Assembly (NCBI RefSeq): GCF_000499845.2 | Contig: NC_023749.2 | Coordinates: 22,928,878-22,992,877, forward strand | DNA from: Phaseolus vulgaris | Taxonomy: Eukaryota; Streptophyta; Magnoliopsida; Fabales; Fabaceae | Reading direction: 5' to 3' | Length of the DNA stretch: 64,000 bases | Translations under genes and position numbers: made by a program | Part shown: piece after piece, positions 10,718 through 20,711 of the stretch | Numbering within the stretch: the stretch's first letter is position 1 | How the letters are laid out: every line of letters begins with the position of its first letter | The notes under the pieces: generated by a model | Told to the model about the DNA's origin: nothing | What the model saw: only the letters and a program-made list of their open reading frames with translations | Databases searched by the model: none

Positions 10718-13700
10718 ATGCATTTTTGCTCTCATGCAGATAACATGTTGGGCCAGGCCAAGCTTGCTGAATTAAGGACGCTCGCCCGACTCCATGGGTT
10801 GGCAACGGGCTCTCAAACAGTGCCAAATTCCGTGGTGGAGATCGCCGCCACACAGGGCCGATCGCCACCCAAGGACCCAGCTCCTTCCGATGTCCAACCC
10901 GCCACTCAACGAAAGAAACTTGTCCTCAAAAGGCCCAAGAGGAAAGCTCCCCAGGTGGTCCACGAGGAGGAGGAGGAAGACGACGAGGCCACTGAAGATG
11001 GCCTTGTCACGAAGAGGAAGAGGGTGGCACCTTCTTCACCACCTGCACCACCCCCTCTTCCCACCTCAACGCCGCCATCCACGCCTGCTCCACCTCCAAC
11101 AATGCCATCTCCACCAGCTCCTGCTTCCCCAGTCCAAGCCATTCCGTTGGCAACTGCACCACCCGCGGTTGAGGCCGCCGAAGACAATTTCTTGGAGGAC
11201 CCCCCGAGCGCCTCCACACCATATGTATCAGCTGGAGGGGGTCCTCCTTCAAACGCCTCAGCCGCAGATGTTGCTCCAACCGGGGATGAGGTTGCCCACG
11301 CCTCTCCGATTCTGATCACCGAGTCCCCGACGTCGCCACCACGAGCAGAAGCACCTACTGAAGAACCAACTAAAGAAGGTGGCGACGAAAACCAACAACA
11401 GGCCAACCCATCGCCTCTCCAAGCAGCCAACCTCCCTCTTGAGGTCACGAGGATGTGGGAGCCTTTATCTGCTAAGTTGAAGACGATAGCAGAAGACATC
11501 CCCGCCATCATAACTAGAGCTGTGCAGAGCTCCACCAGGAAGCTCCAGGACGACCTCTTCAACCTTAAAACTGAGAACAGCACCATGAAGGTTGAGGTGG
11601 AGAAGTTGTCCTTCAATCTGACGCTCGCGGAGATTGAACACTCCCGAGTAGAAGATGCGATGAGCACCGAGCTCCGATTGGCGCGCAAGGAGGCCACTGA
11701 ACTCCGCCATAAGGTACAACAACTGGCTCAGAAGGGCCATCCGTATTTCCAATGCTTGAGGCGAAACAACAAGTTTGTCTGGTCGAAGGAGTGCGAAGAA
11801 GCTTTCGTGAAGCTTAAAGAGTACCTGGCGAGCCCGCCGGTTTTGGGCAAACCCTTAGTAGGAACCCCTCTCAGGTTGTATTTTGCTGTGACTGAGAGGG
11901 CGGTGAGTGCGGTGCTCGCCCAAGATCTAGACCAAGCTCAGAAGCCTATTTATTTCGTCAGCAAGGTGTTGCAAGGCCCAGAAGTAAGGTATCAGGCCTT
12001 GGAGAAAGCTGCGCTGGCTGTAGTATTTTCGGCGAGGAGGTTACGCCACTATTTCCACAATTTTACAGTGCTGGTGATGACCGACCTGCCCATCCAGAAA
12101 GTCTTGAAGAAGCCTGATGTGGCTGGGAGAATGGTGAAGTGGGCAGTAGAGCTGTCGGAGTTCGACATCAAATATGAGCCCCGAGAACCGATCAAGGGGC
12201 AGATTTTCGCTGATTTCGTGGTCGAGCTCTCGTCGGAAGCAGCACGAGTTGAGGGGTACGATTTTCGTTGGGTGCTTTCGGTGGATGGATCATCTAACCA
12301 GCAGGGTAGCGGTGCTGGAGTCATTCTAGAAGGGCCCAATGGCGTGCTGATAGAACAATCCCTGAGATTTGCTTTTAAAGCCAGCAACAATCAAGCAGAG
12401 TATGAGGCGCTGATCGCCGGAATCTTGTTGGCTAAGGAGATGGGGGCTAGGGTGTTGATGGCCAAGAGTGACTCATTGTTAGTCACGGGACAAGTAACAG
12501 GCGAGTTCCAGGCCAAGGATCCACAAATGGCGGCTTACTTGGAGTATTTGCAAGAGTTGAAGGGCTCCTTTGCCTCGTTCGAAGTGGTGCATGTGCCCAG
12601 AGAGCAAAATGCCCGACCAAACTTGCTAGCCAAGCTTGCCAGTTCGGGCAAGGGGAGTAGGCAGAGGACAGTTATCCAGGAAACTCTGAAGACACCTAGA
12701 GCGTTTGTGGCAGACCACCTGGTTCTTCAGATAAGCAAGTCGACGGAGAAAGCAGCGAGGAGTCACAGGTCCTTGACCCAGGAGACCTTGAGATCGCCGA
12801 GAATAAGAGCGTGTCGATGGGAGAGGGTGAACATGACGCAGGTTTGCGCTACGCATGAGCTAGACACATGGATAATGCAATACCAGCACTGCCTGGCAGA
12901 TGGCCTTCTCCCGCTGGATCCGACGGAGGCTAGGAAGATAAAGAAGAACTACAGCAAGTTCACCATGATCGATGGCGAGCTGTACAGGTTTGGGTTTACA
13001 CACCCACTCTTAGAATGTTCGCACGGAGAAAAATGCACTAGAATTATGGCCGAGCTCCTTGAAGGTATACGTGGGAGTCACGTCGGGGGACGAGCTCTGG
13101 CTGCAAGAGCTCTCCGTGCAGGTTATTACTGGCCAACGATGAGGGAGGACTGCAAGAAGTATGCACAGTGTTGCAAGCAATGTCAACAGCACGCCGATTG
13201 GCACGAGGCACCTCTAGAAGAGTTGAAGTCAATTTACAACCCTTGGCCGTTTCACACTTGGGGAATTGACATTCTGGGACCTTTCCCATTGGCGGTCAGG
13301 CAGATGAAGTACTTGGTGGTGGCGATTGAATACTTCACCAAGTGGATCGAAGCGGAACCAGTAGCCCAGATCACCGCACACAAGATCGAGAGCTTTGTAT
13401 GGAAGAACATCGTGTGCCGGTTTGGTGTGCCTAAGCGCCTCGTGTCAGACAATGGGACCCAGTTTGCAAGTCACCTACTGAAGAAGCTGTGCGAAGAGGT
13501 GGGAATACAGCAGGTGTTTGCATTCGTCGAGCACCCACAAACAAATGGCCAAGTAGAGTCTGCCAATCGGGTGTTGCTGAGAGGTTTGAAGAGAAGGCTA
13601 GAGAAAACTAAGGGATCGTGGGCTGAAGAGGTACCCCGCATAGTTTGGGCGTACCATACCACCGAGCAGTCAGGAACCCACGAGACCCCGTTTAGCTTGG

Positions 13701-14095
13701 TCTATGGATGTGATGCAATGATTCCAGTTGAAATCCAGGAGAGCTTGCCGAGATTCCAGAACTTTGTGGCGGAAGACTCGAACGAAGAAAGAAGGTTGAA
13801 TCTGGATCTACTGGATGAGGTCAGGGAGGAGGCAAGGGTAAAGGCCGAAGCAGTGAAAAGGAGGGTTGAGCGAAGGTATAACTCGAAGGTGATGCCAAGG
13901 CAGTTTAGAGAGGGCGACCTGGTGATGAGGAAGGCCCATCAGTACGAGATGGAGAATAAGTTATCGCCTAAGTGGACAGAACCGTTCAGAATAACCGAGG
14001 TGCTCGGGAACGGCGCCTACCGCTTACAGACGTTAGAAGGAGGGGCGATTCCTCGCACCTGGAACGCCACACACCTCAAGTTATATTACAATTAA
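10718..14095 (+). CDS. Chimeric 1125-codon ORF: antisense coiled-coil exon fused to RNase H-integrase
   Basis: One unbroken frame joins two genes that normally face each other. Residues from about 8 to 340 are exon 2 of the antisense gene of B1: the splice acceptor ATGCAG is at 10734-10739, then DNMLGQAKLAELR, KKLVLKRPKRKAP, a run of acidic residues, KRKRVAPSS, a proline-rich stretch and the first part of the coiled coil. After VQQLAQ the frame passes into KGHPYFQCLRRNNKFVW, the end of RT/start of RNase H of the B' element, and runs to the normal pol stop. The join is at about 11728-11736, where both parents carry a GAA/AAGGGCC-like short match. The first seven codons lie in the intron. Whether it is expressed cannot be told; exon 1 upstream is broken. 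Confidence 0.75.
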   Translation: MHFCSHADNMLGQAKLAELRTLARLHGLATGSQTVPNSVVEIAATQGRSPPKDPAPSDVQPATQRKKLVLKRPKRKAPQVVHEEEEEDDEATEDGLVTKRKRVAPSSPPAPPPLPTSTPPSTPAPPPTMPSPPAPASPVQAIPLATAPPAVEAAEDNFLEDPPSASTPYVSAGGGPPSNASAADVAPTGDEVAHASPILITESPTSPPRAEAPTEEPTKEGGDENQQQANPSPLQAANLPLEVTRMWEPLSAKLKTIAEDIPAIITRAVQSSTRKLQDDLFNLKTENSTMKVEVEKLSFNLTLAEIEHSRVEDAMSTELRLARKEATELRHKVQQLAQKGHPYFQCLRRNNKFVWSKECEEAFVKLKEYLASPPVLGKPLVGTPLRLYFAVTERAVSAVLAQDLDQAQKPIYFVSKVLQGPEVRYQALEKAALAVVFSARRLRHYFHNFTVLVMTDLPIQKVLKKPDVAGRMVKWAVELSEFDIKYEPREPIKGQIFADFVVELSSEAARVEGYDFRWVLSVDGSSNQQGSGAGVILEGPNGVLIEQSLRFAFKASNNQAEYEALIAGILLAKEMGARVLMAKSDSLLVTGQVTGEFQAKDPQMAAYLEYLQELKGSFASFEVVHVPREQNARPNLLAKLASSGKGSRQRTVIQETLKTPRAFVADHLVLQISKSTEKAARSHRSLTQETLRSPRIRACRWERVNMTQVCATHELDTWIMQYQHCLADGLLPLDPTEARKIKKNYSKFTMIDGELYRFGFTHPLLECSHGEKCTRIMAELLEGIRGSHVGGRALAARALRAGYYWPTMREDCKKYAQCCKQCQQHADWHEAPLEELKSIYNPWPFHTWGIDILGPFPLAVRQMKYLVVAIEYFTKWIEAEPVAQITAHKIESFVWKNIVCRFGVPKRLVSDNGTQFASHLLKKLCEEVGIQQVFAFVEHPQTNGQVESANRVLLRGLKRRLEKTKGSWAEEVPRIVWAYHTTEQSGTHETPFSLVYGCDAMIPVEIQESLPRFQNFVAEDSNEERRLNLDLLDEVREEARVKAEAVKRRVERRYNSKVMPRQFREGDLVMRKAHQYEMENKLSPKWTEPFRITEVLGNGAYRLQTLEGGAIPRTWNATHLKLYYN
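11731..14095 (+). pseudogene. Tat-lineage pol 3' part of element B' (RNase H, archaeal-type RNase H, integrase)
   Basis: Domains in order are: conventional RNase H (FAVTERAVSAVL, PIYFVSKVLQGPE, ALEKAALAVVFSARRLRHYF), the second archaeal-type RNase H (LSVDGSSNQQGSGAG near 12280, SNNQAEYEAL, VPREQNAR) and integrase (WGIDILGPFP near 13260, VSDNGTQF near 13445, NGQVESANR near 13550). The dual RNase H is typical of the Tat lineage. All three DDE acids are present. The zinc finger's first histidine is lost: LLEGIRGSHVGG stands where the other copies have LHEGICGSHVGG. RT, protease and gag are missing to the left, replaced by the inverted B1 sequence. The frame is open to the stop at 14093-14095. 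Confidence 0.85.
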
Positions 14096-14340
14096 AGTTT
14101 TGTAAGTAAAAACGAACATGAAGAGATTTACAAGCTTTCTGTTAAAACAGTTTTGAAGGGGGCACTCTTTTTTCCCTAAGGAGGGTTTTTAATGAGGCCA
14201 CCCAATAAAGAAGAGTTTCCAAGCTTAAGTTTCTGAGTTTGCATGCCTTTTATGTTGAAAGCTTTTAGAATCGAAAAAAGACCTTATCACTCGTGCGTGA
14301 TTTAAGGCAAGTTCAAAGTTATATCGCATGCTCTCAGTTA
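14096..14340 (+). promoter_or_regulatory. Post-pol conserved block (small hairpin, T-runs, AATAAAG)
   Basis: At 14154-14212 lies GAAGGGGGCACTC, a T-run, CCCTAAGGAGGG (4-base stem), another T-run, then CACCCAATAAAG. Blocks of the same layout follow pol in element B (51644-51702) and A2 (42401-42457). It may be a pol transcript 3'-end or processing signal; this is inference. Confidence 0.45.
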
Positions 14341-15060
14341 AAAGTTTTAAAGTCCCCATCAATTTTCGGCGATTGGCGGCATTAGTTAAAAGTTTTAAAG
14401 TCCCCATCGCTTTTCGGCGATTGGCGGCACCAGGTAAAAGTTTTAAAATCCCCATCGTTTTTCGGCGATCAGCGGCAGTAGTTAAAGTTTTAAAGTCCTC
14501 ATCGCTTTTCAGCGATCGCAGGCACCAGAAAGAGTAAAAGACCTCCTCGCCCTCGAGCGAGTGCAGGCGAGAAATAGTAAAAGACCTCCTCGCCCTCGAG
14601 CGAGTGTAGGCGAGAAAGAGTGAAAGACCTCCTCGCCCATGAGCGAGCGAAGGCGAGAAAGAGAAAAAGTCCTCAGTGCACCCAGGGGGGAGGAGATGTA
14701 CGCCATGGGCAAGTAGAGGCACCAGAGAAAGTCCTCCTCGACTTTGAGCGAGTGCAGGCAAGAGAAAGTCCTCCTCGACTTTGAGCGAGTGCAGGCAAGA
14801 AAAAGTCCTCATCGACTTTGAGCGAGTGCAGGCAAGAAAAAGTCCTCCTCGCCTTTGAGCGATTGCAGGCGAGAATAGAAGAAGCCCTCCTCGCCTTTGA
14901 GCGAGTGCAGGCGAGAACAGATTGAAAGACCTCTCTGCACCAGCAGATAGAGGCAAGATTAAAAGTCCTCAGTGCATCCAGGGGGGAGGAGATGTACACC
15001 CTGGGCAAGGTGAGGCACCAGAAAAAGTCCTTCTCACCTCAGAGTGAGTTCAGGAAAGAT
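14341..15060 (+). repeat. Tandem repeats with hairpin units, 3' of pol (B')
   Basis: About four 48-base units lie at 14341-14530, each with a palindromic core such as ATCGCTTTTCGGCGAT. Shorter units with CTCGCCCTCGAGCGAG cores run from about 14538 to 14935. Two copies of a GTGCA...CCAGGGGGGAGGAGATGTA unit lie near 14674 and 14971. The frames across this array (for example 14225-14956 minus) are repeat translations, not genes. Confidence 0.75.
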
Positions 15061-15694
15061 GAGCTGAAAAGTTAGGGGTTTAGGGGTGTTCGTGACCTTA
15101 AACGGTGGGGAGGGAAGGAAAACGCCTTTCCCCCTCTAAGTGAAACATCAATATTGACCCAGTAAGACCAGACCATTGTTCTGAAACTCAGGGAGGTAGA
15201 GAAGGATCAGAAAGGCGCCTCTACCCCCAGATGAGGGAACAATGGTCAAGTTATTAAGGTAAGAAAGGTCACATCGCCAGAACCCTACGGCGATCAGAAG
15301 AATTCCAGGCGATGACAGGAGTAAAGGCTAACCTTGCCGGGCAGATCAGGTAAACTGTATTGTGATACTAGTTTAAGTTAAAACCTGCTGCCTAGTAAGT
15401 AGCTTATGTTGAGGTTTATTGCCTTAAGTTTGCAAGTTATATTAAATGTCATCGTTTGAGAGTTAATAGTTGCTCAAGTTTTACTTTGAGTTAATAGTTT
15501 GATAAATTGTTATAAGATTAACAGTTTGTTCAAGTTCAAAGCAGTAAGTGAACGGTTAAGCCCGAGGAATCGCTGAGTTAATTTGTTTATGCAAGTTTCA
15601 CCGGTTATATTGATTAACCACACAGCGAGTAAGAAGTATTCAAAGAGAAGTATCAGAAAACAACTTTTCAGCATTAAAAGTTATACAAGAGTGG
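15061..15694. other. AT-rich spacer before antisense gene end (B')
   Basis: I see no gene and no clear repeat. It separates the tandem array from the 3' end of the antisense gene and probably contains that gene's 3' untranslated region. Confidence 0.4.
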
Positions 15695-17187
15695 CTATGC
15701 AAGTTTGAACACGAATGTGATCAAGTACATAAGCAGAGGAATTACATATAAAGTTTTTACAAGGAAAAAGGTGATGGAAGAATCTTCAGAAGGAACAATC
15801 TTCCCATCCACCACCTCGTTGCAGATCGATACCATGGAGAGGTCGAGCTCGGGGTATTGGCATGCGACTTGCTCCAGAGCGGCGTCAAAGCCGGCGGTGA
15901 GGACTTGGGCAGTGCTTTGCTCGAGCTCTTGTGCTTGTTTCTTCAGCTCTTCAGTTTCCTCGCGAGCTCGAGCAAGGTCTTCAGCAACCTTTTTTCCTTC
16001 GTCCCGAGCCTGGGCCAGCTCTGCAGCGATCTTCGTGGCCTCCTCTCGAGCTTTGGCGAGCTCAGCAATGGTGTCGTCCCTCTTCTTTTCGACCTTCCCA
16101 AGGAGAACCTCCCGATCTGCTGACCTTTTTTCAAGGTTTTCCACCTTGGTCGCATCTGCTTTCATTGCAGCCTCCAAGTTGGCCACCTTGAGCCTGTAAG
16201 GGACCAGTTTGCTCTCCAACTCGATCTTCTCTTGAGCTTGGAGGTGCAGTTTTTGGCGCAGATCGGAGGCCTCCTTGCGCGTGCCCCTTAGCTCAGCGTC
16301 CATGGCGTTCTCCAGCCTTGAATGGTCGATCTCCGCCATCATCAGGTTGCAATAAAGCTTTTCCGCCTCAATCCTTATCAGGCGGTTCGACTCCATCAGC
16401 GCGAAATTCTCATCTTGGAGCTTCTTGTTGGAGTCCTTCACGGCCTTCGATACAATCAGGGGGAGATCCTCCGCCATCATCTTCAGTTTAGCGGGGAAGG
16501 CCCCCAGGATCTCTTCGATGGAGGGTGGGAGGCTTGAAGTTGTTGCTAGTGGAGGTGCTGGAGGAGCTTGGTGCTGACTTTCACCACCATCCTCTTGGGT
16601 TTGAAGGGCAAGGGGGGCTTCTTGGCGTGGTGGTGAGGTCGGAGATTCTGTTATAAGTATTGGCGAGTTGTGAGCACCCTCATCTCCTCCTGGTGCGGCC
16701 CCAGCAATAGAGGTGGTTGAAGGAGGACCCTCTCCAGTAGATACGAATGGCGTGGAGGCGCTTGGAGGGTTCTCTATGAAGTTGGGGTCGCTGTTTTCAA
16801 CCACGGGGGGTGCGGCGGCTAAGGGCATCGCTTGGACTAGTGGTTGTAGAGCTGGAGGTGAGGGCGATGTTGGTGTTTGGATTGCAGGTGGTGAAGAGGG
16901 GGCCACCCTTGTTCTCTTTGTAACAAGGCCATCCTCGGTGGTTTCTTCATCCTCCTCTTCTTCTTGTACCACTTGAGGGGTTTTCCTTTTTGGTTTCCTC
17001 AAGATCAGCTTTTTCCGTTGAGGGGCGGGTAGTGCCCCCGAAAGAGTTGGACCTTGAGGAGGAGTCTTGCCTTGAGCAACGTCGATCTCCACCACCGAGT
17101 TGGGCACGGTTTGGGAGCCCGCCGCCAGCTTGTGAGATCGGGCGATCGCCCTCAGTTCAGCCAGTTTACCTTTTCCCAACATGAAGT
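15695..17187 (-). CDS. Antisense gene of B', exon 2 (nuclear-signal and coiled-coil region), intact
   Basis: This is exon 2 of an intact antisense gene. With exon 1 (17396-18374) it gives 2472 bases, an exact multiple of three, coding for 823 residues. From the acceptor GTGCAG|AC it reads DFMLGKGKLAELRAIARSHK, KKLILRKPKRKTP (basic), an acidic run EEEEDEETTED, VTKRTRVAPSSPP (basic), a proline/serine-rich stretch, and a coiled coil of about 200 residues (KLQDENFALMESNR, EKIELESKLVPYR, AREEATKIAAELAQARDEGK). It then has the conserved LDLSMVSICNEVVDGKIVP. Unlike copy B it continues about 30 codons past this motif into a hydrophobic tail before stopping. Function unknown; the patches suggest a nuclear, self-associating protein. 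Confidence 0.75.
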
Positions 17188-17395
17188 CTGCACAGGGTAG
17201 AAAATAGATGAGTAGGCCCCAAAGCAGAAGCAGGATATACAAGTATATGCACGCAGAAATAACGCAAGCAAGTAGCACATGGATTAAAAATCAAGACCAA
17301 TACAGAACAAGCAGAACGCCAAAGGATGGAATGGTAGAAACGCTAAGTTAGTTCCAACACAAAATGAAAGTCTTGGCGTTGAGGTAAGGGCTAAC
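17188..17395 (-). other. Predicted phase-1 intron of antisense gene (B')
   Basis: The donor is ATAG|GTTAGC and the acceptor GTGCAG|AC, 208 bases apart. Removal joins ATA G to AC TTC and keeps the frame open through both exons. Confidence 0.65.
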
Positions 17396-18374
17396 CTATG
17401 TGAGCTTCAAGTTGGCCCTCGGAGAACTCGAAGGAGATGATTGAGGCGGTGGGAAAGGTGACGTTGGTAGTAGCCACACTCTTCCAGAAGAGGCAAAGAT
17501 CTTTATCGAGCTCGCCCATGTTGTCGAGACTTCGTGGCCTCCTGAAGCTTTCCTTAGAATCTTTGTTCCCCTTGTTTACCCAATACAAGGGGAAATCGTC
17601 GAGCAGTGAGGGGTCTTGCTCGTTTGGGCACACCTTGACGAACTTTCCTTTCCAGTCTTTGTAAGATTGTTGGAAGATCGAGAGGATTGACCTCCCAGCA
17701 ATCCGGTTTAAGCTAACCCAGAGGCGATCTCTGGGATTCTTAACCTCGAACAGAAATAGGAAGACGTCGACTGAAGCCAGCAGCCCCAAGTGGGCACACA
17801 TGATTTGAAACGCCCTCACGAACGCCCAGCTGTTGGGATGAAGTTGGGCAGGGGCGACGTTGAGCTCTGTTAGTAGCTCTCTCTCGAAGCGGGTAAAAGG
17901 AAGCCTGAGCTTCACTTTCTTGAAGAAGGTGGCGTAGATAAAGCAGAACAACTCGTCGTTGTTCCCCTTATCATCCGCGCAAATCGGTTCACCCGGGAAG
18001 CAGGGCAGCACAGCCATTTTGTTGTTGTGCTCCTTGTGGAATGAGAGGTCGGCTTGGTCCCCTTTCCGCAGTCGGTGCACGCCCAACTCGGTGTTTATTG
18101 AGGAAGTCTCTTTTAGCAAGGTTGGGGTGGCCCAAGGGTAGAGTTCCTTGTAGTCTTGTGGAGGTAGGGAGCCTCCTCCGGCGACTGGTGGAGTTGCCTG
18201 AGTGGGATTGGCATGAGAAGAAGTAGGCCTCTCAGCCTGACTAGAAGGAGCACCAGAGGCTCGTGGTGGATTGTGCGCTGGTGGAGGATTTGCCCCAGGA
18301 GCAACCCTACGCGCTTGGGGTGGAGGGTTTCGCGATGAAGGAGGAGGGTTCGCGGTGGACTTCGTGTGAGCCAT
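17396..18374 (-). CDS. Antisense gene of B', exon 1 (Transposase_28-like domain), intact
   Basis: The start is the ATG at 18372-18374 (MAHTKSTANPPPSSRNPPPQ), the position shared with other copies; an in-frame ATG further upstream lacks support from them. A 100-residue proline-rich leader is followed by the domain: DYKELYPWATPTLLKETSS, FHKEHNNKMAVLPC, ICADDKGNNDELFCFIYATFF, LPFTRFERELLTELNVAPAQ, LHPNSWAFVRAFQIMCAHLG, VDVFLFLFEVKNPRDRLWVS, NRIAGRSILSIFQQSYKDWK, FPLYWVNKGNKDSKESF. This is a full-length Transposase_28-type region without a break. It ends at phase 1 after CAC ATA G. The family name does not imply a proven transposase activity. Confidence 0.8.
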
Positions 18375-18930
18375 CGCAGGAACTGCAAAGGAAAGAGAAA
18401 GGGATGAAATGAGGACAACAGAGAACGACTCGATTGAGGACGAAGAAGACAGGACGAGCGAAAAAGGGTTCACTGGGATAAACGTTACGAAGAACGAAGC
18501 CTTAGGTTACGAGGAATGGAGAAAAGGAAAAAACAGCCCACAACGTATGCTTCAGACAGATAATGGATGATGCAAACCGATTAAAATGCAACAAATACCA
18601 GTAGGAGGAGTAAAAGGGTTACCTTTTTTTGATCGGATGAACGTTGAAGAAAGTTGGAGATTGAGAGAGACGAGAAGCTTTGTGGTTCGCAGAGAAAATA
18701 CTTAGAACGTTTGAGAGTGCAGAAAGATGATGGAACAATGGAAGCGCAAAGGGTTTAAGGGTTTTTCGAACGTTTTCGGAAGCGCAAATGACAGTTGAAG
18801 ACGACCGTTGATGAAGCCACGTGTCGCGCGTTTAAAAAAGGGAGTTTGGTGGAGCGCCAGAAAGGCAGAGGGTACAGACGTACGGAAATCCGTACCAGCG
18901 CCACGTAGATCGACGATGACGTGACCTCTT
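18375..18930. promoter_or_regulatory. Spacer between antisense gene and LTR B'; candidate two-way promoter
   Basis: There is no gene. It carries GCCACGTGTCGCG near 18818, GCCACGTAG near 18900 and ATGACGTGACC near 18916, all ACGT-core motifs, upstream of the antisense start. The two transcription units diverge from here. Confidence 0.4.
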
Positions 18931-18974
18931 AGTCTTTTCGCTGGACAAGTCTCAACTTAAGACTGAGGGGCTTA
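18931..18974 (+). promoter_or_regulatory. Hairpin and polypurine tract of B'
   Basis: AGTCTT (18931-18936) pairs with AAGACT (18959-18964), with an inner GGACAAGTCTC. The tract GAGGGG then runs to the LTR tip at 18975. Confidence 0.65.
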
Positions 18975-19913
18975 TGTACCGACCAGGTAGTCGGGAGTGA
19001 TGACGTGGCAGCAAGCGATAATATGGGCGTGTTGAGCAGAACACTTGGCTGACGGAAGGGAAGCACATCGGGAAGTTTGTGTAGTCGCCAATTGTTAGCT
19101 TGGCGTTTTCCGATATCTAGTATGTGTAACCGGCGGTCACAAGGCTTACGTCATAGTCGCCGTATGTGAGTTATGGGAGATCAGGTGGTTAGAGATTGCC
19201 GAATGGGGGACATCGCCGAAGGATCAGGGAGGCTTGTTTAGGGCCTTCAAGGGGTACGAGTACGAAGGACGAAGTTATCAGATGATCATTCCCTAGCCAG
19301 AGGTCGAGGCAAGGGAACAGTTTACTAGATAATGCACGATGTGCAAGTAAAGCAGATCGTGATAGCAGCAGGCGAGACCACAAAGAAGGTATACGTGGTG
19401 ACACCCCGTACTCGTCGCTTAAGGGGTCGCGCTCCAAGAAAGCTGTAGTTACTCCTCGCATGGGTAACTTAGTCGAATAGCTTGAAGAGTAGAGGTGACG
19501 CTCAAGTAGAAGGTGGCTCCAGATGGTGACACGTGTACAGCTGGATGTGAGCCACGTATCCAGAGGTGTAACCGTTAGGAGAGAGAAAGTGCTCAGGTAT
19601 ATAAGGAACTCTAACGAACTTCTGAGGTACGCGCGTTTAGAACACTTCTTTACGCTTTGAGAACACTTGAGTACGCTGAGAGAGCATTTGCACGGTTCCT
19701 TGAGTTTTAGCTTTTCTCTCTTAGTATTGGGTGATTCCGTCAATGACTTGAGCGTCGGAGCGCGATCGGCCGCAGCGGCGCCACTCTGTCTTTTTCAGGT
19801 TCTTGCTGAGAATCGAGGTGTGAAGGACGGAAGCTAACGTGGTGCGAAGCTGATCGAGAGAAGATACCTTTGACGTGGCAAGACTCTTGCACTCGAGTCA
19901 ACCGGCAGGATCA
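18975..19913 (+). repeat. 3' LTR of element B'
   Basis: The 939 bases run from TGTACCGACCAGGTAGTCGG to GGCAGGATCA. They are related to LTR B but clearly diverged and longer. TATATAA lies at 19598-19604 and the block ACTTGAGCGTCGGAGCGC near 19746. The right flanking five bases are AAAGC. It sits inside a family-C LTR. Confidence 0.85.
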
Positions 19914-20489
19914 AAAGCGTATAAAAATATTCCTTGGAACGTTCGAATCTTAATTGAATTAACGCGTACCTTAGCGAACTTTTAGGAAAGCCTTGATGTT
20001 TTCAGTGCTTATTGCCACGTGTTCTTCTGACTTGATCGCGACTCTGCCCCCCAGGGGTCTCCCAGCGGTGGTCGTGGGTACTTCACAAGTCAGGTTACCC
20101 CTTACTAGTACTAGAATTATGGCCTTGAAGCCACCTTTCCCTCCTCTTCATTACTGTTCTGAGGTACTGAGGCCTCTCACGGTGTCGCCCCCTCCACGGT
20201 CTTTCCTACCCATGGGTATCGAGGGGTGACACCGTCGATGTCTCATCCTGGCGATGCTTTATCCTGGCGACGCCTCAACCTGGTGACGCCTATACCTGGC
20301 GACGCCTCACCTTAGCGACGCCTCACCTTGGCGACGCCTACCCCTGGCGACGCCTACGCCTGGCGACGCCTACGCCTGGCGACACCTTATGCAGTCAACC
20401 TGTTTACTTCCTTCCCTTGGGCCCTCCTTGAGGGGTCCCACCATGCGTTGACTTTGACTTTGGTCAACGCCCGGGGACGGGACGGTACA
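19914..20489 (-). repeat. Family-C LTR fragment, minus orientation
   Basis: Read on the minus strand it starts TGTACCGTCCCGTCCCCGGG at 20489 and matches the LTR at 32038-33155 through its first half. It then has an internal deletion near 20046, and ends where B' is inserted. The tip abuts chromovirus copy 2 exactly, so it marks the outer end of a family-C insertion (a 5' or solo LTR). A GGCGACGCC-type minisatellite (about 20250-20385) is present. Confidence 0.75.
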
Positions 20490-20711
20490 TTATTTGAAGA
20501 AGGCGATTGGGTTTGGCTTCACTTGAGGAAGGATCGTTTTCCTACTCAAAGGAAATCCAGACTAATGCCTCGTGGTGATGGACCTTTCCAAGTCCTAAAG
20601 AGGATTAATGACAATGCTTATGAGTTAGATATGCCTGATACATACCTTGGTAGTCATACATTTAATATCAGTGATCTAACTCATTTTTCTATAGGTCTCC
20701 AGAATTCGTGA
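20490..20711 (+). pseudogene. Chromovirus copy 2: C-terminal end of integrase
   Basis: The frame reads [20 protein letters not shown], then [20 protein letters not shown] and stops after VGL/IGLQNS. It is nearly the same as the end of copy 1, with the GPY/F-type module. Everything upstream is replaced by the family-C LTR. An acidic tail region, broken by stops, follows to about 20870 (it contains RLTRSKFKELGSS), matching the tail of copy 1. Confidence 0.75.

Noticed and set aside
14225..14956. 243-codon minus frame over the B' spacer, and similar frames at 52145-52363 and 28418-28708
   Set aside because: Translation of tandem repeats with no start context and no homologue; the repeat period explains the open frame.
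17396..18374. Annotating the antisense exon 1 as an active transposase
   Set aside because: Transposase_28 is a name given from association with gypsy elements. No catalytic motif is visible and no terminal inverted repeats accompany it.
8269..19913. Treating the head-to-head B1/B' unit as one composite transposon
   Set aside because: The flanking five-base sequences (GTATG and AAAGC) do not match, and the two LTRs are of different subfamilies (813 and 939 bases).
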